From contig JBITNC010000001.1 of NCBI GenBank assembly GCA_050084985.1, positions 113,150,001-113,214,000 of the forward strand: DNA of 64,000 nucleotides. Reading direction: 5' to 3'. Each line of letters opens with the position of its first letter. Within the stretch, counting starts at the first letter, position 1. Shown piece by piece: positions 1 through 10,969 of this stretch. A model generated the notes under the pieces. The model was not told the DNA's origin and did not search any database. It saw only the letters and a program-made list of their open reading frames with translations. Position numbers and translations under genes: made by a program. This DNA comes from Nageia nagi (Eukaryota > Pinophyta).

Positions 1-189
1 GATGTTGATATTGACATCATGTTTGATATAATATTTTATTTGTTTGATATTAAGTTTGGTTTCCATGTTGATGTGATTTAATTAAAATATGATATTAGAA
101 ATGATACCAAGTATGATGCTATATCCCACTATTAAACTAGTTTGGTTTGTTTTGATGATAGTGTAAAAATTTACAAGTGTTTTCAAAAA

Positions 190-335
190 ATTACAATAGT
201 TTAAGGTTTATGGTTTTAAATTTTTAAGGGTTTAGGATTTTAAGTTTTTATAAGGCTATAGGGTTTGGGGTTTTAGGGTTTAGGGTTGTAGGATTGTAGG
301 GTAATTTAGAGGTTTAGAGGTTGTAGTGCATAGAC
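190..335 (+). repeat. Degenerate telomere-like repeat, G-rich strand
   Basis: Loose runs of TTTAGGG-like units (TTTAGGGTTTAGG, GGGTTTGGGG, TTTTAGGG) read on the plus strand. Plants use TTTAGGG at telomeres; this copy is too mutated to be a functional telomere and is an interstitial relic. Confidence 0.75.
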
Positions 336-796
336 CCACAAAAATAATTAGTACTTAAAACCAAGCCAACACTTGTAATACCTTGAGGAGAAGTTTGAGA
401 ATAGGTTTCACTAAATTTTTATCACTTACATGATGCATTTCTACATTAAATACTATTTATATTATCATTAGGAATTGCTTAATTTGGGTCCATTTTTTTC
501 TATCACATCTTTATTTTCATGAAAAGGGAAGCAAATCAATGCATGGATTATGGTTTGATCATAAAAGGAAATGTTATCATTATGTAAATTATCTTAGACA
601 ACTTGATCATGGAATGGGATAATGTACTATACCCCAATTTGGTAAAGCATGCTCTACCCAAAATAGTGGTGTAATTGATTTTATTACAAGTTTATCTTTT
701 TAATCATATTTTGGTTCTATTGAAGATGAAATGAAAATTTTAATCATTCTCTCACATGTAATAAGTAATTCATTCATTGTACTAGGTGGATGTTGA
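336..796. other. AT-rich spacer, nothing recognised
   Basis: AT-rich sequence between two telomere-like clusters. I see no coding similarity, LTR end or RNA gene here. Confidence 0.5.
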
Positions 797-1115
797 TTAA
801 TTTAGGGTTTATAATTTTAAGGTTTAAGGTTTATGATTTAATTAGGGTTTTAGGGGTTTAAGGATTAGGATTTTAAATGTAGGGTTTAGTCTTTAGGTTT
901 TAGGATTTTAGGTTTAGATTTTTATGGTTTAGGGTTTTAGGGTTTATGATTTTAGGGTTATAAGGTATATGATTTTAAGGGTTTATGATTTTAAATGTTT
1001 AGGTTTTTGGGTTTTAAGGTTTTAGGATTTTAGGGGTTTAAGGTTTTAAGGTTTTATGGGTTAAGGATTTGGATCTTGGGTTTAAGGTTTTATGATTTCG
1101 GGGTTTAGGGTCTTA
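797..1115 (+). repeat. Degenerate telomere-like repeat, second cluster
   Basis: A longer run of TTTAGGG-like units with many single-base changes and T-run length variation (GGGTTTA, TTTTAGG, TTTAAGG). Same orientation as the cluster at 190-335, so the two probably formed one array later broken by AT-rich DNA. Confidence 0.75.
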
Positions 1116-1376
1116 AGGACTTATATTTTGAATTTAAATGTATTAATTTTAAATACATTAAATGTATTAATCAAATAAATTTAAAAATTTAAAGAAATCT
1201 TTAAAAATCTTTATTAATAACCAAAAAGTATTAGGTATATCATAAAGGTACATAAAATCATATAAAATTAAAGTAACTTATTTAACTTTAAGATGATAAT
1301 ATATTGATGGTTACATATTTTCAATCTATCATAATATAACATCAAAACATATTTCCATAGTTCAATAATACAATAT

Positions 1377-2690
1377 CTAACTATCATCTTCATCAATAAG
1401 CTCATCTTTATCAATAGAAAACACAATATGATTTCCTCTTGGATCACAACTAATTACAAACCACCATTTATTATCTAATACATTTGGAATGAAAAAATAT
1501 TTGATTTCAATTTTGTGGTAAAATATAAGGCTCTTTATTTTTAGGTAAATATCATGTGGATTCAATAGCATGATAATCACTAGGTTCATCATACAAGGTT
1601 GTTCTTCTATTAAATCCTTCAAAAAATTTACATTTAAATACTATACACTATAATCCAATTGAATAATTTCTTATATTTTTCTAATATATTGTAATTTTAC
1701 CTTTATCCATTTTGTGTCTTTTGTACTTGTACAACTTGCCTAGTCAAATTCAACCATCACTCCAAATTCAAATATCCTTCTTTTATCATTCTTTTCAATT
1801 CTACAGTTTTGACCATATGCCCACATTGTAGGGAAATGCAATTCCTATACATATTTACATGAAAATGTTATTAGTACAATAATTATATTTATATTAATTA
1901 ATCATGAAAGTCTTATAAAAATATATGCAAATGAATAAAATAATAATTACTATTTTATTGCATCCAATAGCTGTATTGTATGCATCTTCATCTATTCTTT
2001 CTTTTCTACTTTGTTTCTCTTCAATTGCTTCCTTCAACCATGACCTTGTACACTCTTTCGGCTAAATTTCCTCTCTTATAAGTGAAGGTAGAGGACACCT
2101 TAGATTTACACTACGGAATAAGGCATGCTCTCTTAGAATTGTACTTCTTTCACTATTATACAATTCAATCCACTCTTTACAACATTCCATATTCATCACA
2201 ATAAATTGGTTTATAGATTCATATTTTTCACAATCTGTAAAATCATTATGTCATCATATATACTCATTAGTATGCATTGATTAAATTAAATTCAAAATGC
2301 ATGTACATATATGTTATTATAAATTACTAAAATCTCAAATATTGTTAGACATATCTACAAGAGAATATATTATCCTATTTATTTCTAAAACCTCCCCTTC
2401 TAATTTATCTGAGTTATTTGCATTACACATCCTTGGGGAAAAATTATAGATTCGAGAAATATATTGACTTGTAAAAAATTTAGATTTGTATACAATGTGT
2501 CCCTCACCTATAGATCCTTTTGGTTGTGATTTTATTCTAACAAATACTTTTAGTACTTTCAAAAATCTCTCCATAAAAAATATATTTTTACCACTTATAA
2601 CACCTGCTATTTAAATATCATCTACTAGATGGATCATGAAGTGCACTTGTATGTCTATAAAAATATAAAACATTTCTTTTTTTAATTTAT
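1377..2690 (-). pseudogene. CACTA (En/Spm-type) TNP2 transposase remnant
   Basis: Minus-strand pieces line up, in the right order, with the C-terminal half of plant CACTA TNP2-type transposases. At 2,690-2,335 the reading contains VHFMIHLVDD, then MERFLKVLKVFVRIKSQP and KGSIGEGHIV, which match the family pattern 'HLV.E...G..(Y)..ERF...LK.(Y)VRN...PEGSI.EGY' of the DUF4218 domain. At about 2,250-1,950 follows a charged linker (CCKEWIELYN, SWLKEAIEEK) with a stop. At 1,622-1,377 comes a DUF4216-like piece (FFIPNVLDNKWWFVISCDPR), normally 'vFYV.D..dk.W.vV...kPR'. The N-terminal catalytic part and terminal inverted repeats were not found. Stops and frame changes show it is dead. It sits between inward-facing telomere-like repeats. 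Assignment rests on remembered family patterns, not on a search. Confidence 0.75.
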
Positions 2691-2734
2691 AGTTAATTTT
2701 AACAATTTATCTACATCACCTATGTATTTTATGC

Positions 2735-3164
2735 ATAATAACCCTAACCATAACCCCTAAATTATAACCGTAAACCTAAATTTTATAAACCCTAACCCTT
2801 AATCACTTACCTTAATCCTAATATTTAACCCCTTACCCTAACTACTTATATTAACCCTAGTTATAACCCCAACCCTTAAACCTCAACTCCTAAATCATAA
2901 CCTTAATCCTAAACCTAACCTCTAACCCAAACCCCTAACACCTAACCCCTAACACAAGCCCCTTAGCTTAACCCTAACCCAAACCTAAAACCCTAACCCT
3001 TACCCCTAACGTTTAAACCCTACCCTTAAACCTTAATTGCTAACCCTAACCTCTAACTCAAATCCCTAACCCTTATCTTAATCCTAACCCTTAACTCATT
3101 ACCTTAACCCTTAACTAAAACCCAAACCTCTAACCCTTACCCCTAAAACTTAAACCCTACCCTT
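2735..3164 (-). repeat. Degenerate telomere-like repeat, C-rich on plus strand
   Basis: Dense CCCTAA/CCCTAAA-like units (ACCCTAACCC, CCCCTAACCC, CCCTAAACC) with frequent variants, ending exactly where the LTR of element A begins (TACCCT then TGTTAGAAC). It is the opposite orientation to the clusters at 190-1,115, so the two arrays face each other across the CACTA remnant. Confidence 0.85.
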
Positions 3165-3721
3165 TGTTAGAACATATAATGTATTATTATGTAATTTATT
3201 CATTTAATAGTATCTAAAGAATAATGCTTCTTTTATGAACTCCATATTTAATCACTTAATACTTAAAAGTATTCCCAAACACCTTTTAAGTAATTAAGTG
3301 TATTAAATATTGGGAGACTTATCCTACACTCAAGCATGACACTTGTCCATTCTTAATCATGTGTAAGGACCTTTGGTCTATTTTTTTCCCCTTGGGTAAA
3401 ATGGTGAGCTAAGGTGATGTTTTCACCTATAAATAGAGGGCTTTTTCTTGTTGTAAAATTACTTATGAAAAGCACTTTCATGCTTGTAGTTTGAAGAGAG
3501 CTTGAACTTGTAGGAAGCATGAATATACTTGTAGTTGTAGAGAGAGATAGACATTTCTTAAAATAATAGAATTGAGATGGTTCAAGTGGATTTACTCTCA
3601 TGTTGAGGAACCACTATATATGCTTGATTCTCTTTTGTGAATGCTTATGTGTTCTTATATTAGAGAATATTGCATCCAAGGTGATCTTGGTGGAGATAAA
3701 AGGTCTACTACGTCTCCTTCA
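3165..3721 (+). repeat. Element A 5' LTR
   Basis: Begins TGTTAGAACATATAATG directly after telomere-like repeats and ends CTCCTTCA just before the primer-binding site. About 370 bases repeat at 6,056-6,545, including the pieces ACTTATCCTACACTCAAGC and CATGCTTGATT. A TATA box (TATAAATAG, 3,428-3,436) lies in the middle, as expected of an LTR promoter. Confidence 0.85.
3428..3436 (+). promoter_or_regulatory. TATA box in element A 5' LTR
   Basis: TATAAATAG inside the LTR, conserved at 6,320-6,328 in the 3' LTR. Probable core promoter of the element. Confidence 0.65.
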
Positions 3722-3722
3722 T

Positions 3723-3735
3723 TTGTATCAGAGCC
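3723..3735 (+). other. Primer-binding site of element A (initiator tRNA-Met type)
   Basis: TTGTATCAGAGCC differs at one position from TGGTATCAGAGCC, the usual site complementary to the 3' end of plant initiator tRNA-Met. It lies two bases after the LTR end. Confidence 0.8.
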
Positions 3736-4639
3736 ATTTTGGAGGTTTCTCCTTCTAGTATTATTAAGAGTAAAATATCCTAAGGTATCATTTATCACTC
3801 TTGCATTCTTATTGGAGATATTAGTTATATATATAACATTTATTTTTGTTAAATTTTTTAGATTATCAAAATATTATTTCAAATGCAATTTATAAACATT
3901 TTTTCAGAGGAATTCCTTATTTGACTTTGTGCAAGCCATACAAATGCCATTTAAGTCATGTGAGATCAAATCCTCATGATTCTAAAAGGAACTTATAAGG
4001 ATTTTACTTTACAAACATGTATATGATGTATTCTAAAAGAGGAAGGAGTTACATATTAAATATCTATGACATTAAAGGTTATAGAATTTCAAGTTAAAAA
4101 GATTGATGAATTTTAAAGAATATGGGCTCTTATTTCATGAAACCTTGTAAAAAGGTTTAAGTGTTGGACTAAATATTTAATGGGTTATCTAAAGAGCTTT
4201 AAAAGATGACTAAAAGTATGAATTCAAGTATTGTTTCTCTTTTTCAAATTTAAAGATTCATAATGAACCCATGTAAATGAACTTAAAACTTAGTCCAATA
4301 TCAAATTGAGAGGAATATAATTGGAAATAAAATGGGTTAATTTCAAAAGGTCAAGTTGAGAAATATAAAGCAAATATTAAGAGTCTTGCTCAAAAGTATA
4401 AAGTTCATCTTTTGTTCATATTGCAAGATGTTATAATACTTGCACTTTCAATAACCCAAGGTTGAAAGATACTCAAGTTTAATGTAAAAACTCTTTAGGG
4501 ACTTAGATGACTTGGCATTAGCCCTACTTTATGAAGATAATCTTTTTTGATAAAATGACATGAGATTATACATATATTGATATTCTTCAAAGATTGTACC
4601 TACCCTATTCAATCTAAATAAATCTTATTGTTTGCTTCC

Positions 4640-4975
4640 ATGATTATGTATGGATTCCACATTGTTTGATTCCATATTGATGGAGGAATATCCATGTTTA
4701 TGTAAGGGTGCCACATTATTTTCTTCCATGTTAATGGAATAATGTCAATATTTATGTATGGATGTCATATTATTTTCTTCCATGTTGATAGAAGAATATC
4801 CATGTTTATGTATGGATGTTACATTGTTCACTTCTATGTTAATGTAGGAATATACATGTTTATAAATGGATGCCACATTATTTTCTTCCATGTTTATGGA
4901 AGAATATTTATGTTTATGGATGGATCCCACATTTTTTGATTCCATATTAATAGAATAATATCCATATTTATGGAT
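4640..4975 (+). repeat. Minisatellite, about 54-base unit, six copies
   Basis: Successive units begin near 4,640, 4,694, 4,747, 4,802, 4,858 and 4,911. Core words are TTTATGTATGGATG, CCACATTATTTTCTTCCATG and GGAAGAATATCCATG. Short open frames on both strands here come from the repeat and are not genes. Confidence 0.85.
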
Positions 4976-5200
4976 GGAGTGATTTAAAGGTTCACCCTTC
5001 TTCGTGATTACATATTGGTGGAGTGATTAAAAAAGTTTATCCTTCTCCATGACTACAAATTGTTAGAGTGGTTAAAAAGGTTCACCCTTCTCCACAGTTG
5101 AAAATTGTTGAAGTGGTTAAAAATATTTTCCCTTCTCCAAAGTTAAAAATTATTGAAGTGGTTAAAAGGTTTTCCCTTCTCCAATATTGTATTTTTTTAT
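4975..5200 (+). repeat. Minisatellite, about 50-base unit, five copies
   Basis: Units of the form 'GGAGTGGTTAAAAAGG ... CACCCTTCTCC ... AAATTGTT'. The same family occurs at 10,970-11,195 in element F, so it was present in their common ancestor. Confidence 0.85.
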
Positions 5201-5269
5201 CACTTTACTCCCATTGATGGAAATTGAATTCATGTTAATGCATTAGTGCTACCTTCTTCCATCATATGC

Positions 5270-5460
5270 ATCTTGACTAGTATTATAGTTAAGTTGGCAT
5301 TTTGTGTTATTGGCTTGTAAATATTTACTAGGTATCATAGTAAATTTGGCATTTTGTGAATTTAAAATCTTGACTTGGTGGCATATTCAAATTGTTATTT
5401 TCTGACTTATGCCTTGTACATATTGACTTGGTGGCCTGATCAAGTTTTCATTTGATATTT
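5270..5460 (+). repeat. Short tandem units with TAGT.AAGTTGGCATTTTG core
   Basis: About three units sharing 'CTTGACTnGGTnGCATAnTCAAnTTGGCATTT'-like spacing. The better-preserved version is at 11,280-11,540 in element F, in the same order after the 50-base minisatellite. Confidence 0.6.
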
Positions 5461-6046
5461 TATGGCTTTGTTAATATAAAATTAGTATGAGATATATTAA
5501 ATTTGTGAAATATTCTAAAGTAGCATATTTTTTAGTCTTATTTCTATAGGTTAAGTTCTCATCAAGGAGAGAGTAATGTTTGGTATGATGCCAACTTCTT
5601 CTTATTAGTGATTTTATGCTATATGAGTGTTTTCTCATTTATATTATTATGCATATGTGATATTGTTAGATATCATGGTTTTTTTATATGCATATATAAC
5701 TCTATTATATATCATGGTCGATAATGTGCATTATGATGCATGTTGTTGATATTGTTTATGACCTGCTTGTAGCTTGTAGGTTCCTTCTAGAGATTGTAGG
5801 TTACTTAGGGTATGCAAGCTGGTGGAGGCTCATCATGTCAACATATTTTTGAATTACTAATACATGTACATTAGAATCATTTATGGTTGATGATTATTAT
5901 TTTATAAATCATTTATTTAAATGGTTAAGTAGTTGAGCCGTGTAGAGCAATCTCAATTCTATGTTCTCAAGTTCTCATCTCTAATTGTGTTTTCTATGGA
6001 GGAGCTCTTTTACATTTTTTTCTTCTTAATTCTAAAATATTACATT

Positions 6047-6055
6047 AAGGGGACA
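6047..6055 (+). other. Polypurine tract of element A
   Basis: AAGGGGACA immediately before the 3' LTR start TGCTAGAAC. The same spot in element F reads AAGGGGGAG. Confidence 0.7.
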
Positions 6056-6545
6056 TGCTAGAACATATAATATATTATTATGGAAGTTATTCTTTAAATA
6101 GTATCTAAGGAATAATACTTATTTTATGTAACTTTGTATTTAATCACTTAATACTTAAAAATATTCTGAAAAACTTGTTAAGTATTTAAGTGGATTAACT
6201 ATTGGTAGACTTATCCTACACTCAAGCATGACACTTTTCCATTCTTAACCTTGTGTAAGTACCTTTATTCTATTGTATTCTCCTTTGGTAAAAGGTTTAG
6301 CTAAGTTAAGATTTTCACTTATAAATAGAGGGCTTGTCATTTTTGTAAACTTATGAAAATAACTCTCATGCTTGTATTTTGAGGAGAGCTTGAAGTTGTA
6401 GGAAGAATGATGCTTCTAGTTGTAGAGAGAGCTAGATATTTCTTGAGATAATAGAATTGATATGGTTCTAGTGAATGTACTCCCATATTGAAGGAATCAC
6501 TATACATGCTTGATTGAATTCTTTTTGTGTGAATGCCCTATGTGT
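6056..6545 (+). repeat. Element A 3' LTR, truncated
   Basis: Direct repeat of 3,165-3,721 with many point differences. Homology stops at GTGTT near 6,545; the last 170 bases of the LTR are missing and TTAGGG-type repeats follow at once. Confidence 0.8.
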
Positions 6546-6599
6546 TAGGGTTAGGGGTTAGGGGTTAGGGGTGAAGGGTTAGAGTTTAGGGATTAGGAA
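6541..6599 (+). repeat. Short telomere-like tract (TTAGGG/TTAGGGG)
   Basis: GTTAGGGTTAGGGGTTAGGG and similar units between the broken 3' LTR of A and an inverted LTR copy. The last part (reverse complement TTCCTAATCCCTAAA) equals the sequence that follows the 3' LTR of element F at 14,149. Confidence 0.85.
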
Positions 6600-7153
6600 T
6601 GAAGTAATTGAATAATTCCATAACCAAGATCTCTTGTACCAACTCTAACAAATTACACTCAAATTACTCTCAAAAATAACAATCTCTCAAATGACATAAT
6701 AATAAGCAATCTCAAAAATTAACACAAAAGAAGTATAATGGTTCCTTTTGAAGAGAATACATCCACTTGAATTTAATTCTATTACTTCTCAAGATAAAAT
6801 CTCTCTTACAAACTTTCTATCACCTATATCTCTAAACTAGTAGCATAATAATGTTCCTACAAGTGTGTGTTTTACAACAAGCCTAGCCTTCCTTTTATAA
6901 GCTTAAATCTTACTTTGGTACACCATTTTACATAAGGAGAATACCAACATCCATAGGATATCCACATCCTCACATTAGGTTAGAATCATAGGTAGAAGGC
7001 TTTTTACCCATACCTTATGACATATGCCCATACTTCTATTTTTAGTATGTGGAACAACATGCATATGTGGATATACCCCTTATATAATATAGATGGGGCT
7101 TCAAATTTACATACATGGATAATCTCTATAATAAATGAATTATTTCATATTAT
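6600..7153 (-). repeat. Inverted LTR fragment of the element F family
   Basis: Reverse complement matches the F 3' LTR from about 13,603 to 14,148, with the last LTR bases (ATTACTTCA) at 6,600. It lacks the first 100 or so LTR bases. It retains a TATA box (TATAAAAG on the minus strand, 6,892-6,899), which is mutated in the F 3' LTR (CTCTAAAAGG). Confidence 0.85.
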
Positions 7154-7164
7154 AAAATATTTTG

Positions 7165-7316
7165 AATTCTTGATTAAATTCAAGTGGATGTAATAATTTG
7201 TGAGATTGCATATTGTTGTATATTTTGAGAGATTGTTATTTTTTAAAGTAATTTGAGTGTTAATTTGTCAGTTGGTACAAGTGATCTTGCTTGTGGAATT
7301 CTTCAATTCCTTCACA
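7165..7316 (+). repeat. Element F 5' LTR, 3' portion only
   Basis: Matches the last 170 or so bases of the 3' LTR, from ATTCAAGTGGATG to TTCAATTCCTTCA. The first three quarters are missing; the inverted LTR copy ends about 12 bases to the left. Confidence 0.8.
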
Positions 7317-7329
7317 TGGTATCATAGCC
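7317..7329 (+). other. Primer-binding site of element F (initiator tRNA-Met type)
   Basis: TGGTATCATAGCC, one base from TGGTATCAGAGCC, directly after the LTR end. Confidence 0.85.
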
Positions 7330-7925
7330 TCCTTTTGATCATCTTCTTCAAATTATAGCTCCATCATTTTGAGGTAACTCTCTTCAAATTAAGGTATATT
7401 AAACCTTAATCTTGTTTCAATTTTTTAAGTTAGAGCTAACATAGTTTTCTATGGTTAGATTTTAAGATCTTATAAAAATTAGTGTATCTAATTTTTTTTA
7501 TACTTAAATCTAATTTTTTAAATAAGTATATTTTAAACTATGCTAAAGATCGTTTTCATAAATAATTGCAACTATTTTACAAAAGTTGGGTTTATTATAT
7601 TACAAAATTGAAATATACATGTGTTTACAATGAATACTTCATTATTGCAAGTTTATAAAAATCCAATATGATTTTTTGTAATTTTATGAAAATGTTTTTT
7701 ATTGCAATAATTTTTCTTTCCACTTAAAATAATATTATTGCAATTTTGTTACCAAAAAAATGAACGTTACAATTATTTTTCATTATAGCAAATAAAAGTT
7801 ACAAAAAAAACTTGCAATATTGTTTGCAATATGAAAAAAAAATTAAGATGAATATTCTATTTTTCTGTATATAGAATTTAATGTTTTATATTTTTTATTT
7901 TTATAATAAAAAATTAGAATTAAAA
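7330..7925. other. AT-rich leader of element F
   Basis: AT-rich leader with poly-A and poly-T runs. No coding similarity seen. Confidence 0.5.
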
Positions 7926-7929
7926 AAAA

Positions 7930-8430
7930 ATGTAGGCCGCTCGCTCATAGGGGGCCACTACCTAAGGGAGGGTAGGCATCTTACAAGGGTTTGTCACCTC
8001 AAAGGTGCACAAGGCACCCCATAGGAGGGCATCATCTCAAAGGTGCACGAGCCACTCTAAAATGGGGTTGTTTCTTGAGGGAGAGTGAGCCACCCTGAAA
8101 GGGGGTTGTTACCTCAAAGATGGGCAAGCAATCCTATAGAGGGTCACCATCCTATGCAAGCGCACTTCCCCATGAGGGGAGCTATTGTGTAGGCCACCCA
8201 AGGGGGCTATGTAGGCTACCCAAAAGATGCTATGTAGGTTGTTAAGGTTATGTATATCACCCAACAAGCACCACATAGGCCACCCAAGGGCATTACATAG
8301 GCCACCCAATGAGCATCGTACATGTTGCCTAAGGGTATTATTGTGTAGGTTGCCCAATAGGGCTACATGACCTTACAAGGAATGCAAGCTCTAGCAAGAA
8401 CAGAGTAGCATAACCCCCCCCCCCCTTCTT
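7930..8430 (+). repeat. GC-rich block with short imperfect repeats
   Basis: The only clearly GC-richer stretch in F. It repeats words such as AGGTGCACAAGG, GGCCACCCAAGGG and TATGTAGGCTACCCAA. The open frame on the minus strand (8,109-8,357) follows these repeats and has no recognisable domain. A block in the same relative position, between the LTR and gag, exists in the copia copies E1, E2, E3 and E4. It ends in a run of 12 C (8,414-8,425). Confidence 0.65.
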
Positions 8431-9580
8431 TCTCACTACATATGTGCATTTCTATTCATGCCTTTTAATAAAATTACTTGTATTCAAAAAATAATTAATA
8501 GGAGTGAGGGGCATTAATTTTTTATGGTGAAAAATTTCATGATATATAAAAAAAGGAAGGACAGTGGGTTGAATTTATTATACTCATATCATAAAGTTAT
8601 ATGAGGTGAAATTAACTTTAATGAGTGCTCAATTTTTTTACTACTTTTACATCCTATTTTATGGAAGAGCATTTAAAGGATATGTGGCTTTTGATAATTT
8701 TTGCAAAATAAAGCTTTCACATTGTCAAAAAAAGAGAGATGGGCATGTCATAGAATATTAATGAATGCCTACTTCAACTTAAGAGGTATGATGCATAAGG
8801 ATAATGCACATTTATGAGGTATGGTGCATAAGTCCTATTATTTTTAAGTTTATAATTTTTTAACATAGTATAAAAATTACTTTACAAAGCTTTTTTTTTA
8901 ATTTTACATGTGAAAACATTAGTGGTGGTAGGTCACTTAATTATATTTTGATAATTTAAATATTTAAGATAGATAAATATTTAAATACAAAGCATTATAG
9001 TGAAATTCATAAATGCTTAAGGTTGCAAATACCTTAATATTTAATCAGATGTTTTATTGTCAAAATTTTTACAAACCTTTATTTTGGTAAAATGATAAAA
9101 AAAATTCACATGTAAAACTAATTTTCCAAATTATTCTTTGAAATAACTTTGGGTAAATTACTATGGTAATTTGCAAATTTTGTGTGCTTTTGAACAATTC
9201 ATAGATTATGTTCATAATCTTATAGTAATTTTTGGTAAAGTATTGCAAATTTTCAAAGAAAGATTATTATGCAATATTGGACATATTGAATTAATTTTTT
9301 TAATAAATTGATAAGTTTTGAATGCAAAAATTTATTTTACAATTATGTCAAAAATATTTCTATTTCTATAATAACCATTTTCTTTTACAAAATTCAAAAG
9401 TTTAAGAATAATATTTTACAAAATGGTAAATAATTAATACAACTTTTTATGATGTCATAACTAAATTTGTGTTTATCTATTAATGACAAATTAAAAAGTA
9501 GGAGTTGCATTATGTTGCAAAGAGTTATTGTTTAAAATTTTTCGAACTTTATGATTATGCACATTCTTAATCTCCTTGGT
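8431..9580. other. AT-rich interior of element F
   Basis: AT-rich sequence without recognisable coding content, RNA gene or repeat unit. Confidence 0.5.
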
Positions 9581-9887
9581 TGGATGGAAAAATTATTGTG
9601 CTTAGATATGCATATTGTTTGAAATAAAAATTTGTGTAATTTTTTTTCAAACTTTATGGTTGCATTATGGTGCATTGATCTATATTGCAAAAGAATTAGT
9701 ATAGATGTGCATTATACTATTCATTAATATCTTTGGATGGAAAAGTTATTGTGCTTAGATATGCATATTGTTTGAAATAAAAATTTGTGTAATTCTTTTT
9801 CAAACTTTATGGTTGCATTATGGTGCATTGATCTATATTGCAAAAGAATTAGTATAGATGTGCATTAGACTATTCATTAATATCTTT
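9581..9887 (+). repeat. Tandem duplication, 153-base unit, two copies
   Basis: 9,581-9,733 and 9,734-9,887 are nearly identical (TGGATGGAAAA at each start; TTCATTAATATCTTT at each end), much closer to each other than the LTR copies are. A late duplication. Confidence 0.9.
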
Positions 9888-10084
9888 AAATTATGTATAT
9901 ATACACACATTTGTTATTTGATATCATTGGTTAAAATGGAAGTGTTTTCTAACTTTCAAAATTATTTTTTATGCACATCATTTGAACTAAAAATTTTGAG
10001 TAAACTTTCTTCAAACTTTACTATCCTCATTTATTGATTATGCATATTTTTCTATCTTTGGTTGGATAGAAAAAAAATTTTTGG

Positions 10085-10350
10085 ACATATTCTTATTGGA
10101 GTGGAAAGTTTGTGAACTTTCTCCAAATTTAAATGGTTGTATACATTTTTAATTGGTTTGATAGAAAATTGATCCTAAATTTTTTTGGTTTATGCACATT
10201 GGTTGATATTCTTATTGGAGTGGAAAGTTATGAAATTTCTCCAAATTTGAATGGTTCTACATATTTTTTATTGATTGGATGGAAAATTAATCCTCAAATT
10301 TTTGATTTGTGTACATTGGTTGATATCCTTCTTGGAATGGAAAGTTAGTA
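10085..10350 (+). repeat. Tandem repeat, about 117-base unit, 2.3 copies
   Basis: The word TATTCTTATTGGAGTGGAAAG recurs near 10,089, 10,207 and, altered, 10,324. The 71-codon open frame at 10,133-10,348 is a by-product of this repeat. Confidence 0.8.
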
Positions 10351-10969
10351 AACTGTTTACACATTCAAGTTATTAAGGATACTATTTGATCATATATCAC
10401 CACTAATTAGTATGATAATGAATTATTCTTGGTTTTTATTCATGTGAATACCTTCTGTATTAACACCATTAATGTATGGAAGAAGTATTGTTTGATTAAT
10501 CAACCTTGTTACATTAATACAATGTTTATTGCTTTTGCTTTGAAAAGGAAGTGTATGAGTACCTTTGGGAAGTGTACATTCCTCTCTACATTTGTAAAGC
10601 TTAGTAATATGCTACAATGAAGTTAATCTTAAGAGGGAATATTATCAATTTCATAACAAAGTATATTTTAAAATCCAGGCATGTTTTATCAAGGAGTAAA
10701 TTTTGGATGGGACTTTGTGTTTATTATTCACCAAAATAAAACTTCATTGATATTCTTTACCTAAAACTTAATCACTTGGGTTGGTAAAGTTATCCTCAAG
10801 AAGGATTTAAGTATGAATTATTACTTCATCCTTATGAAGGTTGTTGTATTTTGTATACAACAAGTGATTATTGGCTTGGCATCTCTATGATAACTTATAA
10901 TGCACTACTTACTTCCATGTTGGGAAGTTATATCCATGTTGATGGATTGTTTGCAAGTTTTAGTAGATG

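Larger units (their letters stand above)
3165..6545 (+). mobile_element. Element A: non-autonomous LTR retrotransposon (copia-related)
   Basis: Two direct LTRs (3,165-3,721 and 6,056-6,545) flank about 2.3 kb without any recognisable gag or pol. A primer-binding site follows the first LTR and a purine tract (AAGGGGACA) precedes the second. The 3' part of the interior (about 5,770-5,850) matches the untranslated 3' part of element F and of the copia copies E1 and E3 (shared GAGGCTCATCATGTCAAC), so A is probably a deletion derivative mobilised by that copia family. The interior is dominated by minisatellites. The right LTR is cut short and joins TTAGGG repeats. No target duplication can be tested because both flanks are telomere-like DNA. 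Confidence 0.8.

Noticed and set aside
1377-1622. Ulp1-type (C48) protease as identity of this 81-codon frame
   Set aside because: The FIP...W.FVISCDP words suggested it, but neighbouring DUF4218 sequence at 2,335-2,690 makes the DUF4216 part of a TNP2 transposase a better fit, and the catalytic His is absent.
4742-4945. Overlapping open frames on both strands
   Set aside because: They exist only because the 54-base minisatellite unit lacks stops in those frames; no domain.
4640-5460. CRISPR-like array
   Set aside because: Units are contiguous and similar along their full length, without unique spacers; the setting is a plant nuclear LTR element.
8109-8357. Small protein-coding gene in the GC-rich block of F
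   Set aside because: Sequence follows short DNA repeats; no start context or domain, and not seen in element A.
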